The notes under the pieces: generated by a model
Database searches by the model: none
Told to the model about the DNA's origin: nothing
The model's input: the letters and a program-made list of their open reading frames with translations, nothing else
In this document: piece after piece, positions 25,249-33,263 of the stretch
How positions within the stretch are numbered: the first letter of the stretch is position 1
Layout of the letters: every line of letters begins with the position of its first letter
Source of the DNA: Candidatus Azobacteroides sp.
Lineage (GTDB): Bacteria > Bacteroidota > Bacteroidia > Bacteroidales > Azobacteroidaceae
Reading direction: 5' to 3'
Assembly (NCBI GenBank): GCA_009783445.1
Contig: WRFY01000121.1
Coordinates: 1 to 57,169, forward strand
Length of the DNA stretch: 57,169 bases
Translations under genes and position numbers: made by a program

Positions 25249-26361
25249 TTACTGAATGATTCTAAATTCAGTTCTTCTGTTCTGCTGGTGTTGTTCTTCC
25301 GTACAATTTACGCCATTGCTACAATTGTTTTTCAATCTTGTTTCCCCATAACCTCTTGCAACTAATCTGTCGCGCGAGATACCATTGTTTACGAGATAGT
25401 TTACTACTGATTGCGCTCTTTGTTGGGATAATGCCAAATTGTAATCATCGCTGCCGCGAGAGTCGGTATGCGACATGATTTCGATTCTTAGTCCCGGTTT
25501 GTCTTTCATCATTTTCAACAGATACTCGTCGATGATTCTTTCCGAGTCTGAAGTAAGTTTAGCGCTGTTGAATTCATAAAAAATAGGAAGGAGAATTGCA
25601 TCATCAAGAAGGCGGCAATCGACTTCTTCCCAAGTGGTGATTCCTCCTTTTTTCACTAATTCCTTTTTGGTAACAGTTTTTGTCACTGCGGGAATAACGG
25701 CTTCTTTGACTCCTGCCGGAACGTCAATCACCACTTTCTTAATGGTCTTGTACTCAGCTGGAACAGCGATTTCTTCTACGCTGGCAGGCGTTTTCAACAC
25801 ATCCTTTTTGTAAGCAGCGGTAATAGCAGGCTTGGTTACTGATTTGGTTGTAGCCGCCGCTTCTAATACCGTGATCGGAATTGTTTCATTAGCTTCCGGG
25901 TATTCTACATAACATGCCACCATACAGTCTTCCTTGTTGGCTGAGGGGCAGTTTTCCAGCGTTTTGTATTCCCACCGCCCTGATTTCGGTTGTACTTGAA
26001 CTGTTTTGGATGAATTTCCAAAGCGGGCAGGAATAACTTCCATGTTGGTTTCTTCACTTTTACTTTCGTAATTTACAGAAACAGTTTCATAAACTGCAGG
26101 ATGAATAACATACCTCTTGGACGCTTCCTTAACCAATACATTTTCATCAACGGTTTTGAAAGTGGGAGGCGTTGCTGTTAAGACTTTGTATTCCGGTTTA
26201 ATTACAACAGTTTCAGTAACTTCGCGGTATTCGTCCGGCGTAATACATTTCACATAGCACTTACCTGGTTGTGCCGTTGGGGGTAATTCTTGCGCATTTA
26301 CTGCCCCCGCAAAAAACAAAGAGGGCAAGATCAATAAAGTTAAACGTTTTACCGAATTCAT
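25249..26361 (-). CDS. OmpA-family protein with repeated 'PA.YKTV'-type beta units
   Basis: A 370-residue protein. It has a signal peptide (about 1-23, ending VNAQ), then CYVKCITPDEYREVTETVVI, then six or more loosely repeated units of the form (P-x-x-x-y-x-T/K-V): IKPEYKVLTATPPTFKTVDE, IHPAVYETVSV, VPAEYKTIKKVVIDV, VIPAVTKTVTKKEL. The C-terminal OmpA domain follows (IFYEFNSAKLTSDSERIIDE, then IEIMSHTDSRGSDDYNLALS followed by QQRAQSVVNYL, then RRTEFRI). It is expected in the outer membrane or periplasm, bound to peptidoglycan. It is single-gene, with a strong terminator behind it. Confidence 0.88.
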   Translation of the reverse strand: MNSVKRLTLLILPSLFFAGAVNAQELPPTAQPGKCYVKCITPDEYREVTETVVIKPEYKVLTATPPTFKTVDENVLVKEASKRYVIHPAVYETVSVNYESKSEETNMEVIPARFGNSSKTVQVQPKSGRWEYKTLENCPSANKEDCMVACYVEYPEANETIPITVLEAAATTKSVTKPAITAAYKKDVLKTPASVEEIAVPAEYKTIKKVVIDVPAGVKEAVIPAVTKTVTKKELVKKGGITTWEEVDCRLLDDAILLPIFYEFNSAKLTSDSERIIDEYLLKMMKDKPGLRIEIMSHTDSRGSDDYNLALSQQRAQSVVNYLVNNGISRDRLVARGYGETRLKNNCSNGVNCTEEQHQQNRRTEFRIIQ

Positions 26362-26660
26362 GATTAAAATTAATTAGTAAGTTAAACAAATAAATATACT
26401 ATATAAAAAAACGATGCAAAGTAAGCAAAAAAATCCTAATAACGTAAATTTTTGAAAATTATTCTTTCTTTTTTTTCTCTTTTTTTTCTACAAAAAAATA
26501 CTTTGGTATTAATCAAAAAAATATTCCATTGATAATCAGCAATTAATAAATGGGAGCAATTTTTGACATTGATGCTATTTTTTGTTCCTCTCTAACTTGC
26601 TGAGGGTAATTTTGGACAACAATTAAATTTTCATTCCAAATAACAAACGCGTGGAGAAAT
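26362..26660. other. AT-rich intergenic stretch before the OmpA-like gene
   Basis: About 300 bp of A/T-rich sequence between the end of rnc and the start of the OmpA-like gene. It must hold the OmpA promoter, but I could not pick out a convincing TAnnTTTG box on the minus strand. No ORF or RNA was seen. Confidence 0.4.
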
Positions 26661-27488
26661 TCAAAAAAGATCCGTTTGCGCGTCTCCTTTTTCTCCTGTA
26701 TCGATTTTTTTCTCCTCCTCCTTCTTGTTCAAGTCTAATATTTCCTTGACAAATGTTTTGTCTATTCTAATTTTTTTCAGGCTCATGTGCGCTGCTTGTT
26801 GCTGAGATTCCTTTTTAGAATAACCGGTTCCGACTCCCGATAACAAACCGTTCAATAAAGCTTGACTTTGAAAAACAGGGTTGGAGTCTTTGTCCGTATA
26901 GTTTTCGAGCAATTCAAAGCTCAAGTCCACTCGATATTTTTGACTCCATTCCAGCAGTTTGGACTTGAAATTGACTTCTTTTTTAGCCAACTTGTCGATA
27001 TTGATATAAGGTTTTATGATTTTTTCTTCGACAAATTTCAATGTTTTCTCATATCCTTGATCCAGATAGACTGCACCGATGAACGCTTCCAGGGCATTTC
27101 CTAAAATATGATTTTTGGATCCTCGATTATGCGTCGACGAGATAATCAATTTGTGTAAGCCCAATTCGCTTGCTATTTTATCCAGTGTTTCTCTTTTTAC
27201 GATTTTGGAACGAGTATTCGTCAGGAATCCTTCGTTTTGGGTAGGAAATTTTTTAAAGGCGACATCAGCGATGATCGCATCTAAAATAGCGTCGCCCAAA
27301 AATTCCAGGCGTTCATTATTAAGGTAACGTCCATCTTTGCTTTCTTTTGAAGACGACTTGTGCAACAAGGCTTCTTCATAAAAGTCTATTTGATTCGGAA
27401 GAAACCCAAGGACCTTATACAAAGTAAAATAAGACTCTTTTTTTGCACGACGAAAGAGTCTTATTTTTTGAACAATATGCTTAATCAC
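26661..27488 (-). CDS. rnc: Ribonuclease III
   Basis: A 275-residue enzyme that cuts double-stranded RNA in rRNA precursors and mRNAs. The signature NERLEFLGDAILDAIIADVA (about residues 58-77) and the second catalytic Glu in LGNALEAFIGAVYLDQGYE are present. A dsRNA-binding domain follows (SKLLEWSQKYRVDLSFELLE, then GTGYSKKESQQQAAHMSLKK). It has an extra acidic/basic tail of about 30 residues (LNKKEEEKKIDTGEKG). It lies 2 bp after fabF in the acpP-fabF-rnc operon conserved in Bacteroidota. Confidence 0.96.
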   Translation of the reverse strand: MIKHIVQKIRLFRRAKKESYFTLYKVLGFLPNQIDFYEEALLHKSSSKESKDGRYLNNERLEFLGDAILDAIIADVAFKKFPTQNEGFLTNTRSKIVKRETLDKIASELGLHKLIISSTHNRGSKNHILGNALEAFIGAVYLDQGYEKTLKFVEEKIIKPYINIDKLAKKEVNFKSKLLEWSQKYRVDLSFELLENYTDKDSNPVFQSQALLNGLLSGVGTGYSKKESQQQAAHMSLKKIRIDKTFVKEILDLNKKEEEKKIDTGEKGDAQTDLF

Positions 27489-27490
27489 TC

Positions 27491-28753
27491 CTATCTGATG
27501 AATTTCTTAACAATGATGCAAGCGTTATGCCCTCCAAAGCCAAATGTGTTGGAAAGAGCGGCTCTCACTATCCGCCTTTCGGATTGATTGAATGTAAAGT
27601 TCAGTTTGTAATCAATATCAGGATCGTCGTCGCCCGGTTCGTGGTTGATGGTAGGAGGTACAATATCATTCTGCACTGCCAAGATGCAAGCCATTGCTTC
27701 GACGGCTCCTGCCGCACCCAGCATGTGTCCGGTCATTGATTTGGTCGAACTGATATTCAACTTGTAAGCGTTTTCCCCAAATACATCCTTGATTGCTTTT
27801 ACTTCGGAAGGATCGCCTACGGGGGTAGATGTTCCGTGAACGTTGATATAATCGATTTCGGAAGGACTCATTAGAGCGTCGGCCAAGGCGTTTTGCATTA
27901 CCAAACGGGCGCCCAAACCTTCCGGATGGGAAGCTGTCAAATGATAAGCGTCGCCCGATGCGCCGCTGCCAGCTATTTCCGCATAGATTTTTGCGTTCCG
28001 CGCCAAAGCATGCTCCAATTCTTCCAAAATGACGCATACGCTTCCTTCACCCATTACAAAACCGTCGCGACTGGCGCTGAAAGGTCTTGACGCCGTTTCA
28101 GGAGAATCGTTTCGCGTTGAAAGAGCATTCATCGCATTGAATCCGCCTATGCCGGAAATCGTAATGGCCGCTTCGGCTCCTCCGGTGACGATTGCATTGG
28201 CTTTTCCCAAACGGATAATATCGAATGCCGAAATAATGCTGTTGGTTGAAGAGGCGCAAGCCGAAACTGTTCCGAAATTCGGTCCTCTGAATCCGTATAT
28301 AATTGAAATATGACCGGCTGCTATGTCGCTGATCATTTTCGGTATAAAAAACGGATTGATTCTGGGGCCTGCTTCTTCGTGCTGATAATAATTACCTACT
28401 TCTTGTTCGAATGTTCCAATTCCTCCGATACCGGACGAAAATACTACGCCCACTCTATCATGGTCGATGGCTTCGTTGTCTAATCCCGAATCTCTGACCG
28501 CTTCTTTGGCGGCTACCACTGCGAATTGGGTATAGCGGTCCATCTTCCTCACTTCTTTGCGATCAATATACAAATTGGGATCAAAATTTTTTACTTCGCA
28601 AGCAAAGCGAGTTTTGAATTTGGAAACATCCATTAAGGTAATGGGTTTGGCTCCGCTTACTCCGCTAATCAAGGATTGCCATGTTGTTTGTACATCGTTT
28701 CCCAATGGAGTAATAGCTCCCAAACCCGTTACCACTACTCTTTTTAGTTCCAT
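27491..28753 (-). CDS. fabF: Beta-ketoacyl-ACP synthase II
   Basis: A condensing enzyme of fatty acid elongation, 420 residues from the ATG at 28753. Motifs: MELKRVVVTGLGAITPLGND at the start, the nucleophile Cys in GTVSACASSTNSII, the His residues in INVHGTSTPVGD and STKSMTGHMLGAAGAVEAMA, and SNTFGFGGHNACIIVKK at the end. A longer frame reaching 28810 would overlap the acpP gene and lacks family similarity, so it is rejected. It lies between acpP and rnc. Confidence 0.96.
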   Translation of the reverse strand: MELKRVVVTGLGAITPLGNDVQTTWQSLISGVSGAKPITLMDVSKFKTRFACEVKNFDPNLYIDRKEVRKMDRYTQFAVVAAKEAVRDSGLDNEAIDHDRVGVVFSSGIGGIGTFEQEVGNYYQHEEAGPRINPFFIPKMISDIAAGHISIIYGFRGPNFGTVSACASSTNSIISAFDIIRLGKANAIVTGGAEAAITISGIGGFNAMNALSTRNDSPETASRPFSASRDGFVMGEGSVCVILEELEHALARNAKIYAEIAGSGASGDAYHLTASHPEGLGARLVMQNALADALMSPSEIDYINVHGTSTPVGDPSEVKAIKDVFGENAYKLNISSTKSMTGHMLGAAGAVEAMACILAVQNDIVPPTINHEPGDDDPDIDYKLNFTFNQSERRIVRAALSNTFGFGGHNACIIVKKFIR

Positions 28754-28778
28754 AAGGTTGAAAATTTCAAGCGTATGC

Positions 28779-29030
28779 TTAATCTTGACCTTCTGTGGCG
28801 TGGGCTTCAATATAGGCTATTGCATCACCTACAGTTTGAATGGTTTGAGCTTGGTCGTCTGGAATCGGTTTCATATTAAACTCCTTCTCAAAATCCATAA
28901 TTAACTCTACTGTATCTAAAGAGTCGGCACCTAAATCGTTGGTAAAGTTAGCTTCTGGAGTAACTTCCGATTTTTCTACGCTTAGCTTATCGGCAATAAG
29001 TTCTTTAACTCTTTCTGCAATTTCTGACAT
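28779..29030 (-). CDS. acpP: Acyl carrier protein
   Basis: An 83-residue acidic protein with the phosphopantetheine site [20 protein letters not shown] (Ser near residue 38). It carries the growing acyl chain in fatty acid synthesis. It is first in the acpP-fabF-rnc operon, divergent from purN, with a 176-bp shared upstream region. Confidence 0.97.
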   Translation of the reverse strand: MSEIAERVKELIADKLSVEKSEVTPEANFTNDLGADSLDTVELIMDFEKEFNMKPIPDDQAQTIQTVGDAIAYIEAHATEGQD

Positions 29031-29068
29031 AATTTTTAGTTTTTAATTAATTATATAAAGATTAGTTT

Positions 29069-29076
29069 TATTTTTG
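29069..29076 (+). promoter_or_regulatory. Possible purN -7 box TATTTTTG
   Basis: TATTTTTG matches TAnnTTTG, 130 bp before purN in the acpP/purN divergent region. There is no clear -33 element. Confidence 0.35.
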
Positions 29077-29206
29077 CAGTGCAAAGGAAAGCATTTTTAT
29101 TGAAAGAAAAAAGGATTTTAGTAAATAATTGCACAATAAATGATTTATTGTGCATTTGAAAAGCGCGAGGAACAAAAAAAATAACAAATAATCTAAATGA
29201 ATTCGT

Positions 29207-29776
29207 ATGCAAAGAGTGGCTATATTAGCATCCGGATCAGGTTCGAATGCGGAAAACATTATTCGCTATTTTGAAAATAGGCAGTTATGCGTATTTTCTT
29301 TCATTTTAAGCAATAAAACAGACGCTTATGTGCATGAACGCGCAAGAAAGCTGGATATCCCGTCCTTCACCATTTCTAAACAGGGCTTTGAAAGAGGAGA
29401 AGCCCTGCAGTTATTAAAAGCGTACGGGATTGATTTCATTGTCTTGGCTGGTTTTCTGTTAAAAATACCTGAAAATATTCTGAAAGAATATCCCAACAAA
29501 ATCATCAATATTCATCCGGCGTTATTGCCCAAATACGGCGGAAAAGGAATGTATGGCACGCATGTACACGAAGCGGTGACAGCCAATAAAGAAACCGAAT
29601 CGGGAATTACAATCCATTATGTAAATGAAAATTACGATGAAGGAGCGATTATTTTTCAAGCCAAATGCGAGGTCTTGCCTACCGATTCTGCTGAAGACGT
29701 TGCAAAAAAAGTACACGCTTTGGAGTATGCGTATTTTCCGAGAGTGATAGAAAGCTTGCTTTTAAACCGACTTTGA
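29207..29776 (+). CDS. purN: Phosphoribosylglycinamide formyltransferase
   Basis: A 189-residue enzyme that formylates GAR in purine synthesis using 10-formyl-tetrahydrofolate. Motifs: VAILASGSGSNAENIIRYFE (phosphate-binding loop), VLAGFLLKIPENIL, the catalytic region KIINIHPALLPKYGGKGMYG followed by THVHEAV, and ESGITIHYVNENYDEGAIIF. It is divergent from acpP, an arrangement usual in Bacteroidales. Confidence 0.95.
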   Translation: MQRVAILASGSGSNAENIIRYFENRQLCVFSFILSNKTDAYVHERARKLDIPSFTISKQGFERGEALQLLKAYGIDFIVLAGFLLKIPENILKEYPNKIINIHPALLPKYGGKGMYGTHVHEAVTANKETESGITIHYVNENYDEGAIIFQAKCEVLPTDSAEDVAKKVHALEYAYFPRVIESLLLNRL

Positions 29777-29810
29777 TCGAACAATTTTTTTAATATAGAA
29801 AAATTTTCCT

Positions 29811-29818
29811 TACTTTTG
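29811..29818 (+). promoter_or_regulatory. -7 box TACTTTTG before the GTPase cluster
   Basis: TACTTTTG matches TAnnTTTG, 120 bp before the first gene of the GTPase/membrane cluster. A T-rich tract replaces the -33 element. Confidence 0.45.
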
Positions 29819-29864
29819 AAACGAAATTCCTTAGGGTGAAAAAATAAATGTAGATACTCATTCT

Positions 29865-29924
29865 ATGACAACCGTTTCAAATCAAGGAAGAGCAAGCATG
29901 CCTTCGAGTGAAGAAGACAATTAA
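29865..29924 (+). other. 19-codon open frame in the cluster leader
   Basis: ATG at 29865 opens a frame MTTVSNQGRASMPSSEEDN, ending TAA at 29922-29924, 14 bp before the ATG of the first cluster gene. It lies downstream of the -7 box, so it would be transcribed. It could be a leader peptide or chance. Confidence 0.25.
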
Positions 29925-29938
29925 TAAATAAATAACAT

Positions 29939-31075
29939 ATGACTAAATCAACAAAAACACCTAACTTTATTAAATTTTTATACTTAGCTATAAGTATAAT
30001 TTGTTTTGGGTTCGGCACTTTACATACCTATCTGGGATTCCGCGTGTTAAATATTGGAGGTTCTGTTTACGGAAGTATTTTTTTGGCTGTATTGATATTA
30101 ATGGCATTGATCACTTGTTATTATTATGCAATTAAAGGCAAAAAATTAGCTCTTGTTTTTTATCTTGTTTTTGCAATGGCATTTTTTATATCCAATCTAA
30201 ATTATTTTTATCCTCAATATTCAAAAAATTCCTTGATAAAGGAAGAAGCCGGAGAAGTAAAAAATATTTTAAATAACTATAAGGAAAAGATTGATAAAGA
30301 AGTGAATCCGACGCAATCGGATTATCTTCGGAAATTGCAGGAATTGAATGATCACAAGACCTCGCTGATTCGTGAAATAAGGGATAGAGGAGGTTTTGGC
30401 ATTTATGCTACAAAAGAATTAGAGCAATTCAATAAATTGGCGGGAAGCTCCATAAGTCCCGATCGAGATTTGGGAAAAACCGATGCGGAACGCGAAGAAA
30501 AGGCGCTTCATTTTGAAAAAGAGTTGAATAATGCCATCAAGACATTTGAAAAAAATACCTTAAAGGAACAAGATCAGGCTGCCATCGCTTTGTTTGAAGC
30601 GAAAGATGAAATGAACGAAAAATACATGTATTATAGCGATACTTTATTACACATTGTGAAAGATAAAATCAATATTAACCTCAATGATATTGATTCGGTT
30701 CCATACATACCGGAGATAAAGGTTATTACGGAAATAGTCGATTTTCTGGACGCTATTAGCGTAAAGGTAAATACGGCCAAAGACATGCAATTGTTGACCC
30801 CGTTTGAAAAAGATAAAAAGGGCGCCTTGCTGATGCCTACCGTAAAAAATTTAGGACGGGCAGAACATACGATTAATTCTATCATTAAACGAAGAGACAA
30901 AGGGGATACATGGGTATCCATTATTCTATGTTTTTTCATTGACATCATTATCCCGTTATTTATGTATTTTGTCATACGAAAAAATAGTGGTGAAGAAACG
31001 GATGCGGGCAATGAAAAAAGGAAGGGAAGCGGAGGCCCTAAAAGTTTAGGAGATTACAAACGGCATTTAAAATAA
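29939..31075 (+). CDS. Membrane protein with coiled-coil loop (GTPase cluster gene A)
   Basis: A 378-residue protein I do not recognise. There are three hydrophobic segments near the N-terminus (FLYLAISIICFGFGTLHTYL, VYGSIFLAVLILMALITCYY, LALVFYLVFAMAFFISNLNY), a large charged, mostly helical domain (about residues 105-335, rich in Lys/Glu), and one C-terminal segment (VSIILCFFIDIIIPLFMYFV) followed by a short Gly/Lys-rich tail. It begins a tight run of four genes (gaps of 11, 12 and 2 bp) that includes a P-loop GTPase-like protein. Both termini of the big domain are next to the membrane, so it could sit in the periplasm. Confidence 0.75.
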   Translation: MTKSTKTPNFIKFLYLAISIICFGFGTLHTYLGFRVLNIGGSVYGSIFLAVLILMALITCYYYAIKGKKLALVFYLVFAMAFFISNLNYFYPQYSKNSLIKEEAGEVKNILNNYKEKIDKEVNPTQSDYLRKLQELNDHKTSLIREIRDRGGFGIYATKELEQFNKLAGSSISPDRDLGKTDAEREEKALHFEKELNNAIKTFEKNTLKEQDQAAIALFEAKDEMNEKYMYYSDTLLHIVKDKININLNDIDSVPYIPEIKVITEIVDFLDAISVKVNTAKDMQLLTPFEKDKKGALLMPTVKNLGRAEHTINSIIKRRDKGDTWVSIILCFFIDIIIPLFMYFVIRKNSGEETDAGNEKRKGSGGPKSLGDYKRHLK

Positions 31076-31086
31076 AGCTTGGTATT

Positions 31087-32190
31087 ATGGAAGATATGGT
31101 ATTTGATAAAAACTTGATCGACGATCAACAAGAAAGCGCTATTAATGTTCGAAAAGAAAACAAACAAAAATTACTTTTGGATTTACGTAATGAAGAAATT
31201 CAAGAAGTATTTGCTATTGGATTGCAATCGGTCGATAATCAGGATCGAACCTTAAAAGGGCGAAAACGCACCATTATTATTCCGATTGGTTTTCCCAATG
31301 CTGGGAAAACGCAATTGATTTCTTCATTGCTTTATTACGCTAAGTGCAGCTTTAGCGAAGAACGGAGTATTGAGATTCAGGAAAACGTGAAAGACGAAAT
31401 ATACCCTCTTTTCAGCATCGAAGAAATTGATAAAAGTATAAACGACATTAATCCTTACGCTCAAGGACGCGCGGAAATGAATCGTCTGATTAATAGTTAT
31501 ATAAAAGGAGAATTAGCAGGGACTACCGCCACTGGCACTTTGAATTTGATCGGAATAAACGTTATTCCGAAAGATTTGAAAAAGAAAAATTTGCCTAAAT
31601 TGAATTTAGCTTTTATAGATGTAGCAGGCGAAGACATAAAAAAAATCAAATTTGATTTAGATAAAGGAGAAAAAGGTTTCTTTACTCACAAATTCGATGC
31701 AGTATTTAGAGGATTAAACGATAGCGATCATCCCGTCATTTTTATGTTGATAACTCCCTATCAGACGGTTGGAGAAAATGAACACATGAATGAAGCTGAT
31801 TTGCATGTCGATTTCTTAAACCACATAAGGGATTACTACCCTGAATTGTTCAAACGGGCTTCTTTTTATGTTTTTATTTCGCAATGGGATAAATGCAAGG
31901 ATGAAAATATGACTGACATCGAATTTGTGAAGAAAAACCGGAGCAAAATTTACGATAAAATCGAAGAATGCAGGAAAGAATATGGTACAGTTGTTAGTTA
32001 TATGGGATATTCGATTGGTCAAATTTCTGAAGTGGTGAAAAATGACGATGGAAGCAATTCAACGGCTAAATTAAGGCGAATTAATTACATCTGTCCTTCT
32101 GTGGTATGGAATGATTTGTACTATCGCTGTACAAATAAACGTTTGAACAAAAAAACTTTGTGGAATCGAATCATAGACTTTTTTAGATAA
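31087..32190 (+). CDS. P-loop GTPase-like protein (GTPase cluster gene B)
   Basis: A 367-residue soluble protein. The Walker A (G1) motif is IPIGFPNAGKTQLISSLLYY (about residues 71-90). A Thr-rich stretch AGTTATGTLNL could be the switch I (G2) region. The Walker B/G3 motif is LAFIDVAGED (DxxG form). The sequence FYVFISQWDKCKDE is in the place of G4 but reads SQWDK rather than NKxD. This looks like a divergent TRAFAC-type GTPase; GTPases of conflict-type systems such as the 'double-GTPase' proteins are a possible relative. It has no membrane segment, while its three neighbours all do, so it is probably the nucleotide switch of a membrane complex. Confidence 0.75.
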   Translation: MEDMVFDKNLIDDQQESAINVRKENKQKLLLDLRNEEIQEVFAIGLQSVDNQDRTLKGRKRTIIIPIGFPNAGKTQLISSLLYYAKCSFSEERSIEIQENVKDEIYPLFSIEEIDKSINDINPYAQGRAEMNRLINSYIKGELAGTTATGTLNLIGINVIPKDLKKKNLPKLNLAFIDVAGEDIKKIKFDLDKGEKGFFTHKFDAVFRGLNDSDHPVIFMLITPYQTVGENEHMNEADLHVDFLNHIRDYYPELFKRASFYVFISQWDKCKDENMTDIEFVKKNRSKIYDKIEECRKEYGTVVSYMGYSIGQISEVVKNDDGSNSTAKLRRINYICPSVVWNDLYYRCTNKRLNKKTLWNRIIDFFR

Positions 32191-32202
32191 TTGGCGATTT
32201 TT

Positions 32203-33261
32203 ATGGATAATAAAGAAAAGGTTACCTATTTGATTTTTTTTGGAAAATCGCAAAGTTTTACTGTCAGGGCTTTTGATCGTTATTCCTTTTTCGAAAATTT
32301 AGATCAGGTTATACCCGATTTTAGTTTGTTGGAATCAAAGATTTTTACCGTCGACCGAGTAGACAATAAACCCATTTTGGCAAAATATACATTCAAAAGT
32401 GTAAAAAACTATACCTTAATAAAATTGTATGCTTATGCGCAAGCTTTCGACAGCAATCGAGTAGCAGGCAGCATCTATGGAGTCGCGTTTTTATCGGAAG
32501 GCAATCTTTGTTTGTGTCCGGATAATATCAAATTGTTGAAGGATGTTACGGATTTTTTTGCGGAAATTTGTTTGCAGAACAATAAATTTAAGAACAGTGA
32601 TTTCAAATCGGAAGTAATTGGAATCTGGCGGCAATTTTGCGATTTAGGCGGTTTTTCAAAAATACGTTATGTCGAAAATGCTCGTCCCGTCAAAAAGGAA
32701 ACGATAGGAGTTTATGTGCAGTCGATTGTCGACGCAGAAGATTTGAATTTCGAACGAATGTATTTTTCGGAAGACCTTGAACATTTGAAGCGTACCCATG
32801 AAATATGGAAAGACCGGTTTGTGATTTGTCATAAAGTGAAGGGAGAATATATAGTATATAAAGAGCCTAATCCAACTCAATCGAAACAACTATCGTCTAA
32901 AACCGAACCCGATTCGGACGACTTGCATACAATTGTTGAACAGACTTCGAAAATCAATGCCCTTAAATTTGAAAATCATAAAATACGAAAAGCAAAAAGA
33001 AAGTTTAAAAGACTTTCATATTTTCTGGCTCTTTTATTGATTGCCACATTAGCTGTTGTTGCTGTTCGTTTTTATGGCGGAGAAATGGATGGAGCAGGCG
33101 TAAGACACTTAAAATTTCTTCAGGAGCAAGTGGAATTAACCAAAAAGGAAACTCAAAAAAATACCGAAGCAATAAAAAGCCTCGCGAAAGAGATAGAACA
33201 ACTAAGACAAACCATTGATAAAATGAATAATAATAACAAAAACGAAAATCATAAACAATAA
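32203..33261 (+). CDS. Single-pass membrane protein with C-terminal coiled coil (GTPase cluster gene C)
   Basis: A 352-residue protein from the ATG at 32203 (a TTG at 32191, directly after the GTPase stop, would add 4 residues). Residues about 1-150 form a globular domain (VTYLIFFGKSQSFTVRAFDR, then AQAFDSNRVAGSIYGVAFLS) that I cannot assign but which is the sort of N-terminal adaptor domain found next to GTPases. One membrane segment (about 272-294, LSYFLALLLIATLAVVAVRF) is followed by a 50-residue coiled coil (ELTKKETQKNTEAIKSLAKE, then IEQLRQTIDKM) that would be periplasmic. Confidence 0.7.
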   Translation: MDNKEKVTYLIFFGKSQSFTVRAFDRYSFFENLDQVIPDFSLLESKIFTVDRVDNKPILAKYTFKSVKNYTLIKLYAYAQAFDSNRVAGSIYGVAFLSEGNLCLCPDNIKLLKDVTDFFAEICLQNNKFKNSDFKSEVIGIWRQFCDLGGFSKIRYVENARPVKKETIGVYVQSIVDAEDLNFERMYFSEDLEHLKRTHEIWKDRFVICHKVKGEYIVYKEPNPTQSKQLSSKTEPDSDDLHTIVEQTSKINALKFENHKIRKAKRKFKRLSYFLALLLIATLAVVAVRFYGGEMDGAGVRHLKFLQEQVELTKKETQKNTEAIKSLAKEIEQLRQTIDKMNNNNKNENHKQ

Positions 33262-33263
33262 CC

